Shown here piece by piece: positions 59,134 to 64,000 of a DNA stretch of 64,000 nt. A program made the translations under genes and the position numbers. The notes below the pieces were generated by a model. The model was not told the origin of the DNA and made no database searches. It was given only the letters and a program-made list of their open reading frames with translations. This stretch comes from Doris montereyensis (taxonomy: Eukaryota; Mollusca; Gastropoda; Nudibranchia; Dorididae): positions 409,667 to 473,666 of the forward strand of contig JAXRKP010000063.1 in the NCBI GenBank assembly GCA_037039925.1, written 5' to 3'. Every line of letters begins with the position of its first letter. Within the stretch, counting starts at the first letter, position 1.

Positions 59134-59145
59134 CAAGATGGCGCT
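59134..59145 (+). promoter_or_regulatory. TISU/YY1-like start context of AAGAB
   Basis: CAAGATGGCGCT around the ATG matches 10 of 12 positions of the TISU consensus SAASATGGCGGC, which in animals marks genes with very short 5' UTRs and doubles as a YY1 site. This predicts transcription start within about 30 bp upstream. Confidence 0.6.
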
Positions 59146-62100
59146 ACCCTGTGTTTTGTTTTCATCGTCTTCAGGAAATCATAAACCTGATGATTTGGTG
59201 CAAAGTAAGTAGATCTAGATTAACTCATCTTTATGGAAGAAAGTTCTTTTTTAGGGTACCTTATGTTCCGGCCTAGCGACAATATTCGCTCTATTATCTA
59301 CTCATATTGATCTCAAAAGAAAAGAGGTTGAAAGACTTGGTGATAAGAGATCTTTTAGTCTAATTTCTTATTAAATTACTAGGCGTGACGGTGACGGTGG
59401 TGGGTGGTATTCATTCATTGGACAGAAACGGGCAACAAATGTGACTCAAGAGTCAAACTGTGCAGATTTAGACTATTGACTATAGTAAATGTAAAATACA
59501 TTTACTATATAGTCAATAGTCTAAGGTCCGATTGTTTAACACAGTTTGGACTCTTAGTCACATTTTATTTCAACATCTAACACCTGCTACGCACGCCTAG
59601 GTTGTTATTAAAATATTAGCTGTGATTATTTTCCACTGGGTTTTTCAACCTTACCTTTGGGGCCTAGACAATAGGTCAAACTATATGCGGGCTTTCGTTA
59701 ATCATCGTCATTTTTCTGAGCCTGGTCGAGACATTTTGTTCGGTTTGATTAGCAAACTCAGGATTTTTATATTGCACTCAACTATTAAAAATAGCGTCTT
59801 GCAAGGAGCGACGGCCCCAGACCACCTTGGCTATTAGTATTATTTCCCAGATTGAAATGCAGGTATTGACAAGGTCGTGATTTATCATTGTACACGATTT
59901 CATTGGTTTCGATTGTTTAAACGTAGATCTACCTCCCCTTTCTCATGCGTGATAAACTCGCCTAAAAATGGAATGCGCGGAATGTAGTTGTAACATTACT
60001 AGGCCTACATGCTACCGGGTTGTTTATCATTGCATGCACTACGTTAAACGTTTATATTAAATTGTTTTTTTTAACAATCTCTTCCACATGGAATTAAAGA
60101 AAACAGAATAACTCGCACGCTTATTAAAAAGTGTGTGTATGAGAGAGAGAGAGAGAGAGAGTGTGTGTTTTAGTATTTATTTAGTGTATATGCAACTCGT
60201 GCCAATGCTCTTGCCTTATCTTGACCCTTGGAACGATATGCTATGCGGATTTAAATTGTACATTACAGTAGTATAGTCACTATTAGTGCACTACATCGTA
60301 CACAGTAGGTACACATCATATAAGGCCTACAACAACGTCGGTGACGGAGAGCGGGACAGAGAGAGAGAGGAGAGAGAGAGACAGAGAGAGAGAGAAAGAG
60401 AGAGAGACAAAGGAGAGAGAGACAAAGGGAGAAAGGGAGAGAGAGAAACAGAGATACCGGCGAGACCACGGCAGTAGAAAACCCGGCGGAAAATAGACAA
60501 AAGCGCGTAAGATCACATCACCTCTCGATAGCGGCGAGACCACGGCCAATGCTCTTACCTTATCTTGTAGAAAAATTGTGGCGGACACTATTAGTGCACT
60601 ATCGTACACAGTAGGTACACATCATGTAAGGCCTACAACAACGTCGGTGGGACGGGACAAAGGGACAAAGAGAGAGAGATACCGGCTAGACCATGGCAGT
60701 AGAAAATCCGGCGGAAAATAGACAAAGCGCGTAAGATCCACGTCACGTCTCGATAGCGAGCGAGACCACGGCAGTAGAAAACCGGCGGAAAATAATCAAA
60801 TTTGGTCATTTTCCGCCCGACGGAAAATACTCACTCCCTAAAATATTACGGCTATGCTTGGCTTTGATGGGGGCTGACGTCTCTATCTGGGTCTGTGTGT
60901 CAGGGATGGCGGTAGATGTTAAATGGCAGGGTCCTGACTATGGTACTCCTTTTGTAAAGCCAGTATTGAACTCAAAAATGATAAAAACGTTACGATACTG
61001 TTAACGATGTATTGTGGACCCCACTTACTGAAAAAGCATACACAGTGAGTCACTGGAGTGAGTGCATGATGATGATCATTCTCTCTGACTCTCTGTGACT
61101 GATCGCAGTGTCCCATTGTTTTTTGTTTGTTTTAGCTGTGAAAGTGGTTTGTTATTGTTGTTGATCACAGTTTTGCTTGTTTCTATCCTACTGTCTGAGT
61201 GTGTTTAGCCTGAAAGAGAATCAATGTGTTGAAATGGGCCAATGTTTGTTTATGATGAATTTAAGTTTTCCTCACAAAGCCATACTACATAGATCTAATA
61301 AGTTGAGGAAATTTGCTAATTAATGTATGCTGACATTTCATAGACAAGTCATTTCAGCATCTTTCTTCTTTTGTCTAGAAGAAATAACTAAATCTACTGA
61401 TACTTGCTAAAGAGATTTATACATTAGTATAAAACAGCATATAAGGAGGTAATACAAGGGATAGAGAAAAGAAGAAATTTGATAGGATACTGAAACATGT
61501 AGGGAAACTGATAAATAACGTAGAGCCGGAGAACTTTGAAGATCTGTATATGAGAATCAATACAAGATAAAACTCACAAGTATACTTAAAGACAAAGCCC
61601 ATCCTCTTTTACCCATACCGTACCCAAAACAAGAATTAGAAAGCGGTCAACTTTTTATACATATTTTAGAATCCTGCACTGAGAGATATTTCATATATTT
61701 TCTTGAAGTGCCACACAAAATTTTGACCATTCTTAATTTTGAAATGCATAAATTTTATTCAATGTCCTTTTACAAATGTTTAAACAATAAAAAATTGATG
61801 AATGGATGATTTATGATAAAGTGTATGACGCTACGCTGATTCGTCATTAATTATTGTTTTTATGTATGTATGTCGTTTCACTGCACCATGTAATTACTCA
61901 TTTACCCTTATCTTTATATATTTCTTCTAGACTTTATACATTAATTGATTAATTTTTAAGTTAAATTTGTTTAAATTTAAATATGTTGATGTATTCTTAT
62001 ATATTTCTAATGGAAAACACACTTCATAATTTCCTGTTTATGGATTAATAAAGACAATTGAATTGAGTTAATTTTCTTAAAGAAATTCGAACCTTGTCAA

Positions 62101-63962
62101 GTTTTGTCTAAAAATCCAATGTCCTCATGCTCTACGGCCAAATACTGATGCTCCCTAAGGGCATGGAATAAACAATGTATCTTTAACTGTCAACAACAGT
62201 TTGGATGGTATTTTTAGTTTTGGTGGGGAAGAAGGTGACGTTTACTTGTGAATTATATTATAAATAAAGTAAAATTTATTCATGTTTGCTTCTGCAGAGA
62301 TTCTCAAAGTTTCAGATCTCCCAGAACCATGTTTGTTAAATGACAGCATCAGAGGTTTTGAATGGTCATTCGAAACAAAATATTACACTGCAACAGTACA
62401 TCTTTGTACAACTGACAAAAGAACCATTGGTGATGAGGAATTTGCAGACAACATGCAAGCATTTATTCACGTTTTCAACCCAAATGAGGTAAGCCTTGAC
62501 AAAGATCATTTGAAAGGGGCTTGGAAACTATATTTTTTCAAATTTAATTTGAAATTACCAACATCCACGACTAAGGTCATGTCTCTTGGTGTTTGGTAGG
62601 ATTTTAAAATTTTGCTTGGACTGCCTGTAAGCAGCCATGGGATTTTAAATGTATACAGAGTATTGTGATCCGCACAAGGGTCTTCCTTTTTATCGTCCGT
62701 CTCTGATGGGACTAGGTGTCGATCTCCCTACCTAGACCAGAAAGGTGGGTTTTACCCGCAAAACTCAAGAGAAATTGTTTAACCTGTTGGGGCAGAATCT
62801 CACTCTGGACCACCATGTCTCTTTTATTCTTCATGATTTAAGACTCAAATGATCAACAAAATATAGATAAGGTACCAATGAAGTGATTATTTGTTCAAGT
62901 CATTTTCTTTGTCCTGACTTTGTTTTTGTCACGTTCTTAGTATATTCTAGATTTTTACAGTAAAGTTTTTCAAGAAATATTGTGATTTTCTTAATCTGTA
63001 GCAATAACATACATTTGGATATTTTTCTAAATTACACTTTAACAAAATGTCAATGAAACGCATTTTGTATTGTGTCTTTTTATCTTTTCTCGCTTCCATT
63101 GAAATGAAATGAAAAATCATATACATTGGAACCTCTCTAATCGAGAAGTCTCGGTGGATTACAAAATTGTCCCGATTTGCCGGGGATCTAGGGATTTTGG
63201 TTTTCCTCAGCAGTTTGAGGTACCTAAGCCTTTCTGTGAGCGGTAAAATGCATAATAAAACAAACAAGTAGCCACAGGACCAGTCGATCAAAATGAAGAT
63301 GACATTCATCAAAGATTAAAAGGCATGGTGGGTCGTTTAATCTCCTCTTGTGTCCATCCTTGCGATTGACGGATGACAATAAAAAACTATGACATTGCTC
63401 AACTTTCTGAGCATCGCCCTATGTCAACACTGTACTGTATTGTTAGGTGGACAAGCAAGGTCTGGCTCGAGGCGCCTGCTTTCACACCTTCTTAATAGAT
63501 GTCTGGCTTATGGTCGCCGTGAACTGGCACTTGCGTTATTGTGTACACATAAATGCAATGTATAACATGTGTAGCATTGATGCAGGTGTAAGGATTGATG
63601 TTTTGCTAACATGGAAACCAAATTGGGATAAAAAGTGAGTGTTGGAATAAATAAATATGGGGGAAATGGTGATGATAATCAATGCAAGCCCACGAAAATT
63701 GTCCCGATTAGGCAGGGACCTTTTCCGTTGAGAAAGTTAAAATATGAAGAAACAATTCCGTTCCCTTGGAATTCTTACCGATTCCTGGGTTCCCGATTAG
63801 AGAGATTCCACTATACATTGAATTAATCAAAGTTCAAACAAATTTTTCTTATATTTAAACAGTCAGAATCATTTGAACTCACCAAGGCATGGCTCCCATA
63901 TCTAAACCATATTGAACCTGTAGTGCAAATATTAGTTTGTGAAACAAGCAAACATTCTGATG
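59138..63962 (+). CDS. AAGAB: AAGAB: alpha/gamma-adaptin-binding protein p34 (partial, 5' three exons)
   Basis: AAGAB is a cytosolic assembly chaperone for the AP-1 and AP-2 clathrin adaptor complexes, with an N-terminal small-GTPase-like fold. Exons 59138-59204, 62298-62488 and 63863-63962 join in phase (1, 0, 1) and read MALPCVLFSSSSGNH, then ILKVSDLPEPCLLND, FEWSFETKYYTATVHLC, FADNMQAFIHVFNPNE, and FELTKAWLPYLN, VVQILVCETSKHSDG. These fit the start of the family: substrate strand, then the xKAWLP and ILVC blocks. The gene continues past the window (donor GTAAGT at 63963). It is head-to-head with IQCH, as in human. Confidence 0.93.
59437..59565. mobile_element. Palindromic MITE in AAGAB intron 1
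   Basis: Nearly the whole 129 bp folds on itself: AAATGTGACTcaAGAGTC... pairs with ...GACTCTtAGTCACATTT, and the centre 'gactattgactat' pairs with 'atagtcaatagtc'. No internal gene. Confidence 0.88.
60190..60800. repeat. Complex tandem duplication in AAGAB intron 1
   Basis: Blocks 'ccaatgctctt' (60192, 60547), 'cacagtaggtacacatcat' (60300, 60607), 'ggcctacaacaacgtcgg' (60323, 60629) and 'gaccacggcagtagaaaa' (60464, 60768, variant at 60690) recur in the same order, giving two to three diverged units of about 230-350 bp with a GA-rich insert in the first. Confidence 0.85.
62549..62815 (-). mobile_element. tRNA-derived SINE (family 1), truncated
   Basis: Homologue of 16681-16993, including 'tcgtccgtctctgatgggac', present in both. 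The tRNA-like head is lost or decayed. It begins 60 bp after AAGAB exon 2. Confidence 0.82.
63124..63813. mobile_element. pogo/Tigger-like MITE, 690 bp, in AAGAB intron 2
   Basis: Left end CATTGGAACCTCTCTAATCG; reverse complement of the right end TAGTGGAATCTCTCTAATCG; each is flanked by TA (63122-63123 and 63814-63815). Sub-terminal 'ttgtcccgatt' words also recur. TGGAACCTCTCTAATC-type ends are typical of pogo/Tigger elements. No transposase frame. Confidence 0.75.
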
Positions 63963-64000
63963 GTAAGTAGAAGAGACACAGTTTATGTACACACACACTG

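Overview
The window is animal (eukaryotic) genomic DNA. Genes are split by GT-AG introns of 0.3-10 kb, the DNA between them is AT-rich and dense in transposons, and long (CT/GA)n tracts are common. Nothing prokaryotic is present. The gene set, tRNA-derived SINEs and non-LTR elements suggest a marine invertebrate, probably a mollusc, but that is an inference and the species cannot be fixed from the sequence. Three protein genes can be reconstructed.

Layout. 1-17000: no host gene; a mosaic of SINEs, a dead LINE (6.56-9.13 kb), fragments of a second LINE family, TTAA-flanked repeats, microsatellites and a 258-bp tandem duplication. 17189-23405 (+): TRMT1, tRNA (guanine-26-N2)-dimethyltransferase, four coding exons. 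23406-27021: convergent intergenic space. 27022-57679 (-): IQCH, 22 coding exons that join into about 1059 residues with an IQ motif and a C-terminal ATP-grasp-like region; its introns host a second LINE copy, several DNA elements and an inverted retroelement pair. 57680-59137: divergent intergenic region with an RFX X-box near IQCH and a TISU-like start at AAGAB. 59138-63962 (+): the first three coding exons of AAGAB, which runs off the window. IQCH and AAGAB are also head-to-head neighbours on human chromosome 15, so this is conserved microsynteny.

Best second looks. (1) A short retroelement family (four copies) carries a hammerhead-ribozyme-like core; two copies form an inverted pair flanked by a single 12-bp target-site duplication, and two others have 10-bp and 7-bp duplications. 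(2) Two repeat families end in G/C tracts next to TTAA, and several copies contain a canonical RFX X-box (GTTGCCATGGAAAC or close) beside a YY1-like motif. (3) A 906-bp element has 37-bp terminal inverted repeats whose core recurs in an internal palindrome. (4) Five one-base frame breaks in TRMT1 and IQCH, mostly in short homopolymers, are each resolved by one base and look like assembly indels rather than pseudogenes. (5) A 22-bp piece of LINE tail lies between perfect 13-bp direct repeats.
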